In this document: in pieces, positions 1-8,896 of the stretch
Position numbering within the stretch: position 1 is the first letter of the stretch
Layout of the letters: every line of letters begins with the position of its first letter
From: Candidatus Haliotispira prima
GTDB taxonomy: Bacteria > Spirochaetota > Spirochaetia > SP-2023
NCBI GenBank assembly: GCA_029867005.1
Contig: CP123443.1
Coordinates: 2,852,001-2,916,000 of the forward strand
Direction of reading: 5' to 3'
Length of the DNA: 64,000 nucleotides
The notes under the pieces: model-generated
Told to the model about the DNA's origin: nothing
What the model saw: only the letters and a program-made list of their open reading frames with translations
Databases searched by the model: none
Made by a program: the position numbers and the translations under genes

Positions 1-2037
1 GTCGTTTCTGTCATCCTGATCTTCATTATTCCGATACCCAGTCCCTTACTGGACTTCCTGATGATCTTAAACTTGGCCATCAGTCTTTTCCTGATTCTGA
101 TGGTCCTTTACGCCCGCGACCCGCTGGAATTTTCCATATTTCCTTCGGTCCTACTGGTCGGAACGGTATTCGGGCTGATGTTGAATGTGGCTTCGACTCG
201 TCTGATTCTGACCCAAGGACCCAACTTTGCCGGCCAAGTGGTACGGGCCTTTGCTCGCTTTGTGGTCGGCAGCGAAGGCACCAATGGCTTGGTGACCGGT
301 CTGATAATCTTCATTATCATTATCATTGTGCAATTTTTGGTCATCACCAAGGGTTCCTCCCGCATCTCTGAAGTGGCCGCACGTTTTGCCTTGGATGCCA
401 TGCCGGGGAAGCAGATGGCCATTGATGCCGAATTCGGCTCGGGGGCCATCACCGAAGAAGAAGCTCGCAATCGCAGACGGACATTAGAACAGACTTCGGA
501 TTTCTATGGCCGAATGGACGGTGCTTCCAAATTTATTTCCGGCAGCGTCAAAGCCAGTATCCTGATTACCCTGACTAATATCATCGGCGGTTTAATCATG
601 GGTGCCCGGCGCGGCGAAAGCCTCCTACAGTCCCTGAATACTTATTCTCAACTGACGATCGGTGACGGGTTGGTATCTCAGATCCCGACTCTGATAATCT
701 CCATTGCCACCGGCCTGGTCGTTACCCGCGCCGGGGCCAAAGCCAGCTTTGGCTCCGAGACCAAGCAACAATTCAGCATGCAGCCCTACGTCTACTATAT
801 TGGAGGGGCCTTTCTGCTCTTGTTGGCTTTCGTACCCGGCTTCCCGTGGCTAATGCTGGTGGCACTGGCGGCGGCTTCCATTTTCCTGGGCTACCATCTG
901 GAAAAAAAACGCAAGGCCGATGAGGCCGAAGCTCAACGTCAGGCCGAAGCCGATGAAAAAGTCCCGGCCGACCGGGAACTGGCACCGATAGTCCCCCTGG
1001 ATTCTCTCTCCATTGAAATGGGCTACGGCCTGATCCCTCTGGTAGACCAGGAGCGCGGTGCCGAATTGCTGGACCGCATCACCAATATTCGCCGGGAAAC
1101 AGCTCTGGAACTGGGTATCGTCGTGCCTAAAATCCGCATCATTGACAATATTCGGCTCGAATCCAGTTGCTATCTGATCAAATTGCGCGGCGTGGAAATC
1201 GGGCGAGGCTCCATCCAAATGGGCAGTTTGATGGCCATCAACCCCGGTGGTGCCGAGGAAGGCACTATCGAAGGAATGCCGACCGTAGATCCGGCCTTCG
1301 GCCTTTCGGCGATTTGGATTACGGCAGAGCAGCGCGAACAGGCCGAACGTTGCGGCTATACCGTAGTCGACCCGCCATCCATTATGGCCACCCACCTGAG
1401 TGAACTGGTACGACGCAATGCCGCCCAAATTCTGGGCCGCCAGGACGTTCAGGCTATGCTTGAATCTCTCAAAGAAAATTTTGCCGTTGTCGTTGAAGAA
1501 GCTCGCAAAGATTTTAGTGTCGGAGAAATCCAGAAGATCTTGCAAAACCTACTACACGAACAGGTTTCGGTACGCAATCTGGTCAATATTCTGGAGACAA
1601 TCGGAGACTTTGCCGGGGTTACCAAGGATTCAGCCTACATTACCGAAAAAATCCGTCAGGCCCTGGGCCGTCAGATTTCGCTACAGTATGGCGGAGACGA
1701 AAAGACCTTGCAGGTAATCACCCTCTCGCCGGAATGGGAGAACGCTGTCATCCAGGCTCGCCTGGATACCGCAACCGGTCCGGTCGCCGCTTTGGAACCA
1801 CAGTTACAGGAACTCTGGACACAGGAATTTTCTCAAGTAGTACTCGATGTCCAGAATCGCGGCTTTCTGCCGATTGTGCTGTGCAGCGAAGCTGCCCGCA
1901 CTTTGGTGCGCTCGCTGTGCGAGCGTGAAGGAGTGGACGTGGCCGTCCTGTCCACTTTGGAAGTCGTGAGAGAAGTAAAACTAGAAGTTATTGCCCGGGT
2001 GCCGTTTGGTTCGCAGCAAGCTGCCGCAGTCAGCTAA
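1..2037 (+). CDS. flhA: Flagellar export gate protein FlhA (5' end missing)
   Basis: FlhA forms the nonameric export gate of the flagellar type III secretion apparatus in the inner membrane. The frame is open from base 1 (it reads VVSVILIFIIPIP before the first ATG at 61), so about 20-25 N-terminal residues lie outside the window. The visible part has the hydrophobic N-terminal half with the conserved FHIPEP-type loop (region reading GSGAITEEEARNRR, then DFYGRMDGASKF) and, from about residue 310, the soluble cytoplasmic domain ending FGSQQAAAVS. Length fits the family (about 690 residues). It is followed by flhF after 254 bases in which I see no gene. The flhA-flhF-flhG order is the usual spirochaete order. 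Identification is firm. Confidence 0.97.
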   Translation, partial: VVSVILIFIIPIPSPLLDFLMILNLAISLFLILMVLYARDPLEFSIFPSVLLVGTVFGLMLNVASTRLILTQGPNFAGQVVRAFARFVVGSEGTNGLVTGLIIFIIIIIVQFLVITKGSSRISEVAARFALDAMPGKQMAIDAEFGSGAITEEEARNRRRTLEQTSDFYGRMDGASKFISGSVKASILITLTNIIGGLIMGARRGESLLQSLNTYSQLTIGDGLVSQIPTLIISIATGLVVTRAGAKASFGSETKQQFSMQPYVYYIGGAFLLLLAFVPGFPWLMLVALAAASIFLGYHLEKKRKADEAEAQRQAEADEKVPADRELAPIVPLDSLSIEMGYGLIPLVDQERGAELLDRITNIRRETALELGIVVPKIRIIDNIRLESSCYLIKLRGVEIGRGSIQMGSLMAINPGGAEEGTIEGMPTVDPAFGLSAIWITAEQREQAERCGYTVVDPPSIMATHLSELVRRNAAQILGRQDVQAMLESLKENFAVVVEEARKDFSVGEIQKILQNLLHEQVSVRNLVNILETIGDFAGVTKDSAYITEKIRQALGRQISLQYGGDEKTLQVITLSPEWENAVIQARLDTATGPVAALEPQLQELWTQEFSQVVLDVQNRGFLPIVLCSEAARTLVRSLCEREGVDVAVLSTLEVVREVKLEVIARVPFGSQQAAAVS

Positions 2038-2291
2038 CGGTCCGGATGTGGAATATTTTCCCTCCCGGCATGTAATGAAGTTTCGTCCCAGCCTTTCAGA
2101 ATCCCGGACAGATGCAAAGCTTGCCCTCGGGAAAGGCTCCTGCTATATTCCCGGCAGGCCTGTGGTCACGATAGCCTTGGACAGCCTCGGCAGAACCGGA
2201 GACTGGTCTTACACCACAGGTCTTACCCAGACCGTAACTCTGTAACCGGATGGGATTCCGGGCCGGTAACACCGCCGGGGAAGGAGCATTC

Positions 2292-4502
2292 ATGCGCTAT
2301 TTTCGCGAACAGGGAAAGAGCGACCACGAAGTAATTGGCGCATTGAATGCAAAATTCGGCGACAATTATCAGATTATGACACGCAAAATGGTAAAACTTG
2401 GCGGCATTTTTGGTGTGGGCCGCCGTACCGGTGTAGAATACTTTGGCTATATCAAAGAAAAGACGAACTCTGTCGCCGGCAACCGGCCGGGACGGGGCAG
2501 AGGCGGAAAATCCGTCAACGAACAGGACGCGGAACAACGCCTCATCCCGGGCCTGAAAAGCCCAAGTCCGGCTGTAGAGCTCCGGGCCAGCCCAAATGCC
2601 TCTGTCAAACGGGGCGAAAAATGGCGCGGCAGCTCATTTGGCCTCAATGAACCGACTCCGCAGCAACAACAAAACAGTTCAGAAAAAGAATACTTTCCGG
2701 TCTCCGAAGAAGAGCAGGCCGAACGCGACCAACGCAGTCGGGAAGATATCCTGACCCGTTTTTCCAAGAATAAGGAAGTCCAGCGTCTGCTGCGCGAAGA
2801 AAAACTGGTGCTGGAACAGGGGCAACACAAAGAGCATGAGACTGAAGAGAGACAAGGGGCCGTGTTACCCCCGGTTCCACATCTTGAGCATACCCAACAA
2901 CATTTTGCAGGACAGCATCAGGGCACACCTCATCCGGGAGTGCCTGATTATTCTCTGCCCGGTTCCCCACCCGGCAAGAACCCGGGCTTCACCCCGATTC
3001 ACAATCCTCAACAAGCAGCAAGAGACCCCGAATTCGCAAGTGTCAACTACGATGTGCTGACGGCATCGGCTGCCGGGAAAAGTGCTCCGCACAGCCACGG
3101 GAATCTCAGAAAAGTTCCAAGGGATCCGGCAAACCAAGAAAATCATTTGAATGCTGTGCACGGTCTGCATCCCAATCCGACTGTAGAGCCCGGGAGCTCG
3201 AGCAGCGGTGGATCAAGGTTCACAGGACCCAAAACAGAACCGACAGGATCAGCCGAATCCCCTGCTGCGAATACAGCCCGGCGGCAAGGCCATTGGCAGG
3301 GAGACTTTCCACAGGCGAACTACCCGGAAAATATGGCCAACATGCCCAACACGGCTAATACGACCAACGGACCTTGGGAAAACGGGAACCGGGAGCCGGT
3401 CGGTAGCTATGGCCATTACGCCCAGGCGGCTACGGAACACTCTCAAGGCTATTCTCAAGGGTATTATCCTCAATATCAGGGCGATGATACTCTCCGGTCC
3501 TACGGAGGGGGGACCCCTCGAGGGGCAGGAGTTTACGATAACGGAAAACAAGGATATTCCGGCAACCCCGTCAATTACTACCAAAACAACCCAGACCAGA
3601 TCGAAACAACTTTTTTACGACGTTTAGAAAACTTAGAGCGCAAGCTCGACCGCCGGGGTAGTCTGACAGAGCCAAACAGTCTGAACCAACTGCGCGAAAG
3701 TATGTACCAAAACGAATTTCCTCCGGTGTTTGTCGACCGCCTGGTGAGTCAAATGAAGCGGGAATTGCCCTTGGAAGAGCTGGGAAAACTGGAAGTCTTA
3801 TGGGAATATGTCTTACTCCACATCGCCGAGAATATGCGCTTTGTTGATGTCCAACAGCCCCATTCCCGGATTATGGTTTTGGTTGGACCCACAGGGGTAG
3901 GTAAAACGACGACCATCGCCAAGCTGGCGGCACGGCAGTGTGTTGAGGCGATGGGTGGCAGCAAGAAAGTGCATCTGATTACGCTGGATAATTATCGTAT
4001 CGGGGCCCAGGACCAGATCCGGACCTATGGGGAGATCCTGGGAGCCAAGGTAGACTGCGTGGAAACCACAGAAGGTTTAACAAGCTGCATTGCTCAAGAC
4101 CAGGAATCCGATGTGATTTTGATTGACACCATGGGGCGCAGTCCCGGTGACCACATGAAACTGGCCGAAATGCGCCGTTTTCTGGAATTCAGCGGCAATT
4201 GTGAAATTCATTTGACCGTGAGTGCGACTTCCGGGGCCAGCGCAATGAGGGAAATCATCACCCAGTTTAAACCTTTTGGTTTCCGCTCGGTGATCCTGAC
4301 CAAGCTGGATGAGCTGGGCCGGATCGGTGGCACCCTGGCTACATTTCTACAGGAAGACATTCCGTTATCTTATGTCACTACCGGGCAAAAGGTACCGCAA
4401 GATATCCGTCCGGCATCAGCTCTGGTACTGTTCCAACAGTTGGCCGATGTGCAGGTCAACTGGCAAAGCTTTGCACAAAAATTGGAAGAAAACATATTCT
4501 AA
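2292..4502 (+). CDS. flhF: Flagellar SRP-type GTPase FlhF with large low-complexity insert
   Basis: FlhF is an SRP-like GTPase that places flagella and helps assembly at the cell pole. I start it at ATG 2292 (MRYFREQGKS), which has AAGGAG at 2281-2286; an upstream in-frame ATG at 2250 would add a tail not seen in the family. The N-terminal module (residues 1-55, ending IFGVGRRTGVEYFGY) is typical. The GTPase has P-loop GPTGVGKT at residues 532-539, the TLDNYRIGAQDQ switch, a DTMGR motif and TKLDELG. Between them, about residues 60-440 are low complexity and rich in Pro, Gln, Asn, Gly and Ser, with no recognisable domain. Total is 736 residues against roughly 370-450 usual, so the extra length is almost all in this linker. 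The function call is firm; the role of the insert is unknown. Confidence 0.94.
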   Translation: MRYFREQGKSDHEVIGALNAKFGDNYQIMTRKMVKLGGIFGVGRRTGVEYFGYIKEKTNSVAGNRPGRGRGGKSVNEQDAEQRLIPGLKSPSPAVELRASPNASVKRGEKWRGSSFGLNEPTPQQQQNSSEKEYFPVSEEEQAERDQRSREDILTRFSKNKEVQRLLREEKLVLEQGQHKEHETEERQGAVLPPVPHLEHTQQHFAGQHQGTPHPGVPDYSLPGSPPGKNPGFTPIHNPQQAARDPEFASVNYDVLTASAAGKSAPHSHGNLRKVPRDPANQENHLNAVHGLHPNPTVEPGSSSSGGSRFTGPKTEPTGSAESPAANTARRQGHWQGDFPQANYPENMANMPNTANTTNGPWENGNREPVGSYGHYAQAATEHSQGYSQGYYPQYQGDDTLRSYGGGTPRGAGVYDNGKQGYSGNPVNYYQNNPDQIETTFLRRLENLERKLDRRGSLTEPNSLNQLRESMYQNEFPPVFVDRLVSQMKRELPLEELGKLEVLWEYVLLHIAENMRFVDVQQPHSRIMVLVGPTGVGKTTTIAKLAARQCVEAMGGSKKVHLITLDNYRIGAQDQIRTYGEILGAKVDCVETTEGLTSCIAQDQESDVILIDTMGRSPGDHMKLAEMRRFLEFSGNCEIHLTVSATSGASAMREIITQFKPFGFRSVILTKLDELGRIGGTLATFLQEDIPLSYVTTGQKVPQDIRPASALVLFQQLADVQVNWQSFAQKLEENIF

Positions 4503-4610
4503 GCTATGCAAGAAAACACTAATTTTGGTAGAGTATAGCGAAATATTTAATAAGGTTAGGTGGCTTTGCTGTGTGGTTATGCCTGACTGGATCGTAGGTG
4601 ATTGACGAGA

Positions 4611-5471
4611 ATGGCGCAAGATCAGGCAGAAACTCTACGTGAGTTAGTAAAGCGTGAGAATGAACACGGCAAAACGCGTGTGATTACTGTTACCAGTGGT
4701 AAGGGTGGAGTAGGTAAAACAAACATTTCGACCAACTTGGCTATCGCATACGCAGAACGTGGTAAGAAAGTCGTAGTTTTTGATGCGGATTTGGGTTTGG
4801 CCAATGTCAATGTAGTACTAAATGTCGTGCCGAAATTTAATCTTTACCATGTGATCCGACGCCAAAAAACCATGGAAGAGATTTTGCTGAAGACCCAGTA
4901 CGGTATTTACTTGGTTGCAGGGGCTTCCGGGTTTTCACAAATCGCCAATTTGAACGCGGATGAGCGCGAGCCATTTTTACAAGGATTAGCCTGTTTGAGC
5001 TTTGCCGACATAATTATTATTGACACAGCAGCAGGGATAAACAGCAGCGTGGTCGACTTTGTTGACATCGCCGATGATATTCTGGTTGTGACGACCCCTG
5101 AACCTACGGCCATTACCGATGCCTACGGCATGATCAAGATTATCGCCACCGAAGTGCAAAAAGAGCGGGCTCAGGTACAGTTGATTGTCAATCAGGTCAA
5201 TTCCGTATCTGAGGGGCGTGGTGTAGCCCAGCGTCTGGCTAATATTTCGACTCAATTTTTGAACATGAAAGTAGACTATTTGGGCTTTGTGTTTAATGAT
5301 CCCATCGTACAACAGGCAGTGCGGCGGCAGCGTCCGTTCTATGTGATGGACCCAAAGGCAAAGGCCACTTCCTGCATACGCAACATCGTCAGCCGTCTGG
5401 AACGCGAAGAGGCTAGAGAGAACAAGGGCTTGAGTCATTTGATCCGCAAGTGGCTCAATGTAGAAGAATAG
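4611..5471 (+). CDS. flhG: Flagellar number regulator FlhG/FleN (MinD-like ATPase)
   Basis: FlhG is a MinD-family ATPase that works with FlhF to set flagellar number and position. The deviant Walker A motif SGKGGVGKT lies at residues 29-37, followed by VVVFDADLGLANVNV and the Walker B region IIIIDTAAG. I chose ATG 4611 because AGGTGA at 4596-4601 sits 9 bases upstream; a TTG at 4602 is in frame but touches that site. It lies 108 bases after flhF and 10 bases before the rhodanese gene. Several 60-base blocks that I counted here have more G than C on the + strand (for example 4741-4800: G 20, C 8), opposite to flgE next door, which may mean a different history for this segment. Confidence 0.95.
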   Translation: MAQDQAETLRELVKRENEHGKTRVITVTSGKGGVGKTNISTNLAIAYAERGKKVVVFDADLGLANVNVVLNVVPKFNLYHVIRRQKTMEEILLKTQYGIYLVAGASGFSQIANLNADEREPFLQGLACLSFADIIIIDTAAGINSSVVDFVDIADDILVVTTPEPTAITDAYGMIKIIATEVQKERAQVQLIVNQVNSVSEGRGVAQRLANISTQFLNMKVDYLGFVFNDPIVQQAVRRQRPFYVMDPKAKATSCIRNIVSRLEREEARENKGLSHLIRKWLNVEE

Positions 5472-5481
5472 GAATAACTTC

Positions 5482-5829
5482 ATGTTTTTTGCAAAGAAAA
5501 CAGACATTCCATCTTTAAACGCACAAGAGTGCCTGGATATGATTGGGCCCGGTTCAGAAGTCCTGTTGCTCGATGTGCGGCGTGCTGAAGAGTATGCCGA
5601 AGCTTCGATCCCCGGTAGCATGCATTTGGAGCTGGCAGAAATTCTGAACGGGAAATGGGCGGATCTTCTGCCTTACAAGGACAAAGGCATTATCTTGCAA
5701 TGCCACAGTGGTGTCCGTTCTTTGGAGGCTGCCCGATATCTGGCCGCTCAGGATTTCAGGAAACTTTGGAACATGGAAGGCGGTATCTTGGCCTATCAAG
5801 AATTGTGTGACAATTCTTCTTCCGGCTAG
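5482..5829 (+). CDS. Single-domain rhodanese-like protein
   Basis: A stand-alone rhodanese domain of 115 residues, which in this family transfers sulfur through a persulfide on a catalytic cysteine. The active-site loop CHSGVRS is at residues 74-80 with Cys74 as the catalytic residue, and the N-terminal LLLDVRRAEEYAEASIPGSMHL segment (given here only as the typical DVR..EY...HIPGS-like motif around residues 30-48) is complete. No signal peptide, so probably cytoplasmic. It starts 10 bases after flhG and is likely co-transcribed. A rhodanese is not a standard flagellar gene; the acceptor is unknown. Family assignment is sure, the role is not. Confidence 0.88.
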   Translation: MFFAKKTDIPSLNAQECLDMIGPGSEVLLLDVRRAEEYAEASIPGSMHLELAEILNGKWADLLPYKDKGIILQCHSGVRSLEAARYLAAQDFRKLWNMEGGILAYQELCDNSSSG

Positions 5830-5927
5830 CGGCCTTACATCCTGCCAAAAACAAGATTTCTCAATACATTAATGTAAATCCGGCACATATGGTTGCCCCA
5901 GTCACCCCGCTCCCATGCCCCACCCTA

Positions 5928-5979
5928 CCCTTTTCCTAAATCGGGTACACCGGCTACACTGGAAAAGGGGCCGGTGTAC
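5928..5979 (+). promoter_or_regulatory. Two interleaved inverted repeats upstream of flgE
   Basis: In the gap between the rhodanese and flgE, CCCTTTTCC (5928-5936) can pair with GGAAAAGGG (5961-5969), and GTACACCGGC (5945-5954) can pair with GCCGGTGTAC (5970-5979). The arms interleave and the two 3' arms abut, so as RNA the two hairpins exclude each other. No T-run follows, so this is not a standard terminator. It lies before the predicted flgE promoter, so it would sit on the readthrough transcript from flhG. Confidence 0.4.
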
Positions 5980-6046
5980 AACTTCTAACATAGTCCGCAT
6001 TGATTTCCGGGGTTTGCGCCATTTTTCCTGTGTGACAGTAAAACAC

Positions 6047-6073
6047 TAAAGCCAATACTCCATCAGCCGAAAC
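6047..6073 (+). promoter_or_regulatory. Putative sigma-28 (FliA) flagellar promoter for flgE
   Basis: TAAA at 6047-6050, exactly 15 bases, then GCCGAAAC at 6066-6073. The FliA consensus is TAAA-N15-GCCGATAA, so the match is 4/4 and 6/8 with exact spacing. It lies about 100 bases before the flgE start and would make flgE, flbD, motA and motB an operon separate from flhAFG. Prediction by eye only. Confidence 0.5.
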
Positions 6074-6171
6074 TAGCTTGTGTGGTTGTTCCTGTATACG
6101 GGAAGCTGCAACATGGACGGAAAAACCAAATACCAAGGTAACAAGGAAGTTACGGGAGGTCACCCCCTATT

Positions 6172-7620
6172 ATGATGCGTTCTTTATTCTCAGGCGTCTC
6201 CGGCCTGCAAAATCACCAAAAGCGGATGGATGTGATCGGTAACAACATTGCCAACGTCAACACCCACGGCTTTAAAAAGAATCGTGTGAATTTTCAGGAC
6301 ATCATCTATCAAAACCAGGGCAGTCCTTCACGGCCCAACGAGAATATTGGCGGCATCAACCCCAAACAAATTGGTATTGGCATGAGCGTGGCCACCATCG
6401 ACACCATCCATACCCAAGGCAGCCTGGAAGGCACTGGAGTTTCCTCCGACTTGGCCATAAAAGGGAATGGCTTCTTTGTACTCCAACAGGGTGACCAAAA
6501 CGTGTACAGTCGAGATGGTGCATTCGGTATTGACACAAACGGGACACTGGTAAACCCTGCTTCCGGTATGCGGGTACTGGGCTGGACGGCAGATGAAGCA
6601 GAACGCCTCAACACATCGGGGACCCCCGAATCAATTTCCATCCCCCTCTACGGCAAACTCAAACCCCAGTCCACCGGCAAGGTAGACCTCGCCTGTAATT
6701 TGAATAAAAATCTTCCGATCATTCCCCCTGACGCTACACCTGAGCAAGTAGCCCAAGGCACTTGGTCCGTGACCAAAACGATCTATGACGGCTTTGGAAC
6801 AGAGCATTCCCTACGTTTAGATTTTACCCGCTCGCTGGACGGCGCGGGAAATCCCATCCCCAACAACTGGACCGTCACCGCTTACGTCGACCCGACAACC
6901 GATGCCCAAGGTATAGTGACTGACGGTGGCAACACCGCATTAGGCATTGGTGCCGACATTCCGGCTGAGGGCAATACCTTTACTGTACAATTTGACAATA
7001 CCGGCGGCATTCAGCAGCTGACTGATGCCGCAGGTAACGTTGTAGCAGGAGCTCTGGATGCCAACGGTGATCCGGTTCCCGATTTTAATCTCAGCCTCCG
7101 GTTGGCCTATGACGTGCAAGGCTCCAACACCGATGCCGAAGGTGCCCTCCAACGTCAGGTCATGGCCATCGATGCCGGGAACGTCGGAGATTTTAATGAT
7201 TCTTTGACTCAGGACAGTGCGGCGGCTTCATCTAAAGCTGTCCGTCAGGATGGATACAAATTGGGTTATTTGACCCAGTACGAAATTGACAACCGGGGCA
7301 TTGTGACCGGAGTCTATGATAATGGCATTCGCAAAACCATGGCTCAGGTTGCCATGGCAACCTTTACAAACCCGAGTGGTCTGGAGAAGGCAGGCAGTAA
7401 CAATTTCATGCAGACAGTAAACTCCGGGGAAGCCCGTGTCGGGGAAGCACTGACCGCCGGCAAGGGCAGTATCGCCTCCGGAACACTGGAAATGAGCAAC
7501 GTTGACATGGCACAGGAATTCGTGGATATGATTACCACCCAGCGTGGTTTTCAGGCAAACAGCCGCACTATCCAAACATCAGACCAACTGCTCCAGGAAC
7601 TGCTGACCCTGAAACGCTAA
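6172..7620 (+). CDS. flgE: Flagellar hook protein FlgE
   Basis: FlgE polymerises into the hook joining basal body and filament. The N-terminal rod/hook signature (SLFSGVSGLQ, then MDVIGNNIANVNT at 19-31) and the C-terminal helix (MSNVDMAQEFVDMITTQRGF) are complete, and 482 residues suits spirochaete FlgE. Lys162 and Cys175 are 13 residues apart, the spacing known for Lys165 and Cys178 of Treponema denticola, whose hook subunits self-crosslink through lysinoalanine; the context GKLKP...DLACNLN supports the match. GGGAGGT sits about 12 bases before two adjacent ATG codons (6172 and 6175), so the start could be either. It is preceded by a 342-base gap with a sigma-28-like promoter. The usual upstream neighbour flgD is absent. 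Confidence 0.96.
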   Translation: MMRSLFSGVSGLQNHQKRMDVIGNNIANVNTHGFKKNRVNFQDIIYQNQGSPSRPNENIGGINPKQIGIGMSVATIDTIHTQGSLEGTGVSSDLAIKGNGFFVLQQGDQNVYSRDGAFGIDTNGTLVNPASGMRVLGWTADEAERLNTSGTPESISIPLYGKLKPQSTGKVDLACNLNKNLPIIPPDATPEQVAQGTWSVTKTIYDGFGTEHSLRLDFTRSLDGAGNPIPNNWTVTAYVDPTTDAQGIVTDGGNTALGIGADIPAEGNTFTVQFDNTGGIQQLTDAAGNVVAGALDANGDPVPDFNLSLRLAYDVQGSNTDAEGALQRQVMAIDAGNVGDFNDSLTQDSAAASSKAVRQDGYKLGYLTQYEIDNRGIVTGVYDNGIRKTMAQVAMATFTNPSGLEKAGSNNFMQTVNSGEARVGEALTAGKGSIASGTLEMSNVDMAQEFVDMITTQRGFQANSRTIQTSDQLLQELLTLKR

Positions 7621-7753
7621 CCATAACCTATAAATACAGCAGGCATTCCCCAAGCAAAAGGAACATTGCCGAATAAAGTCTTCCGGAGAAAAGTATTCCT
7701 GCGGGCCTGCCTGCTGCCTGCGGTGACAAAATGGACAAGTCAGGAAAGCTATC

Positions 7754-7960
7754 GTGGTAAGAGTTACGCTTTTAGGAACACAACGGCAGGAAATCTTTAT
7801 TAATCCTCACCAGATTGAATACATTGAGAATGATAAACACAATCCAACCTTGGTTATGCTGTCCGGCAAACGTTTGCGCGTGATGGAGACTTTGGAAACG
7901 GTAATCAAGCGGATTATTCTGTACCGTCGCAATATCGGAATATTTAAAAATGAGATATGA
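7754..7960 (+). CDS. flbD: Flagellar protein FlbD
   Basis: FlbD is a small protein (about 65-70 residues; 68 here) found between flgE and motA in spirochaetes and Firmicutes. It reads MVRVTLLGTQRQEIFINPHQ, with the family's INPHQIEYIE core and an LSGKRLRVMETLE segment. The start is GTG 7754, supported by CAGGAAAG just upstream. The 133-base gap after flgE holds a long-range 8-base inverted repeat (CAGCAGGC near 7637, GCCTGCTG near 7714) of doubtful meaning. Precise biochemical role is not established in the family. Confidence 0.9.
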   Translation: MVRVTLLGTQRQEIFINPHQIEYIENDKHNPTLVMLSGKRLRVMETLETVIKRIILYRRNIGIFKNEI

Positions 7961-8079
7961 TTGCCAAGACTACCGATCCGGCACGTCAGAAAAATTGAAA
8001 CAGAATAATTTACTGGAAAGAGCCTGCTGTATTTGTACAATGATGCAAATACTTTAGGGAGATCAAAAGGGAGACTTCT

Positions 8080-8853
8080 ATGGATATAGCTACACTGGCT
8101 GGTTTAGTATCCACCTTTGCTTTGATTATCATCGGTATTTTAATCGGCGGTAACTCCATGTCGCTGTATGTCGATGCACCATCTCTGCTAATCGTTGTCG
8201 GTGGTTCTTTTGCTGCCATGGTCACTGCTTCTCCCTTGGATGTCATCACGAAGAATTTCATGCAGTACTGTAGAATTGTCTCTAATCTTCAGCCCAATAA
8301 TTATGAAGTTACCATTACGCAAATGGTGGGCTTCGCCGAGAGTGCCCGTAAAGAAGGTTTGCTCTCCCTCGACGATGCGGTCAATGATATTGAAGATCCG
8401 TTTCTGCGCAACGGCATGCGCATGATTGTCGATGGTACCGACCCCGCTATTGTAAAAAAGATGCTCTACGCCCAGCAATCGAAGACAGAAGAACGCCATG
8501 CTTCCGGTGCGGCATTCTTTGGACGGTGGGCCGCTCTGGGCCCGGCCTTTGGAATGATCGGGACTCTGCTCGGTCTGATTGGTTTGCTGGCAAACCTGAG
8601 CGATGCCGCCTCGTTGGGCCCCAATATGGCTGTGGCCCTGATTACAACCCTGTACGGTTCACTCTTAGCAAATGCCTGGCTGACGCCCTTTCAGAATAAA
8701 CTGGAAGACCGCAACTCCGATGAGATGCTAAAATATGACATTATGGTCGAAGGTATCATAGGTATTGCAGGTGGCGAAAACCCCAAAATTCTGGAAACCA
8801 AGCTATACTCCTTCCTCCCGCCCAGTATGCGTCCTTCCAACTTGGGAGAGTAG
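8080..8853 (+). CDS. motA: Flagellar motor stator protein MotA
   Basis: MotA is the cytoplasmic-membrane stator subunit that, with MotB, couples ion flow to rotation. It has two N-terminal membrane segments (about residues 4-23 and 33-49), a cytoplasmic loop with the charged segment that contacts FliG, and two C-terminal membrane segments around the FFGRWAALGPAFGMIGTLLG region, which is the family signature. GGGAGA lies a few bases before ATG 8080. At 257 residues it has the family's normal length. It is separated from motB by 43 bases. Confidence 0.96.
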   Translation: MDIATLAGLVSTFALIIIGILIGGNSMSLYVDAPSLLIVVGGSFAAMVTASPLDVITKNFMQYCRIVSNLQPNNYEVTITQMVGFAESARKEGLLSLDDAVNDIEDPFLRNGMRMIVDGTDPAIVKKMLYAQQSKTEERHASGAAFFGRWAALGPAFGMIGTLLGLIGLLANLSDAASLGPNMAVALITTLYGSLLANAWLTPFQNKLEDRNSDEMLKYDIMVEGIIGIAGGENPKILETKLYSFLPPSMRPSNLGE

Positions 8854-8896
8854 TTCCGCGTACTAAACTTGGATCGCAGAGCAGAGGAACCAAGCT

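Noticed and set aside
5928-5979. H-type pseudoknot made from the two interleaved stems
   Set aside because: There is no linker between the two 3' arms to cross a nine-pair stem, so both stems cannot form together.
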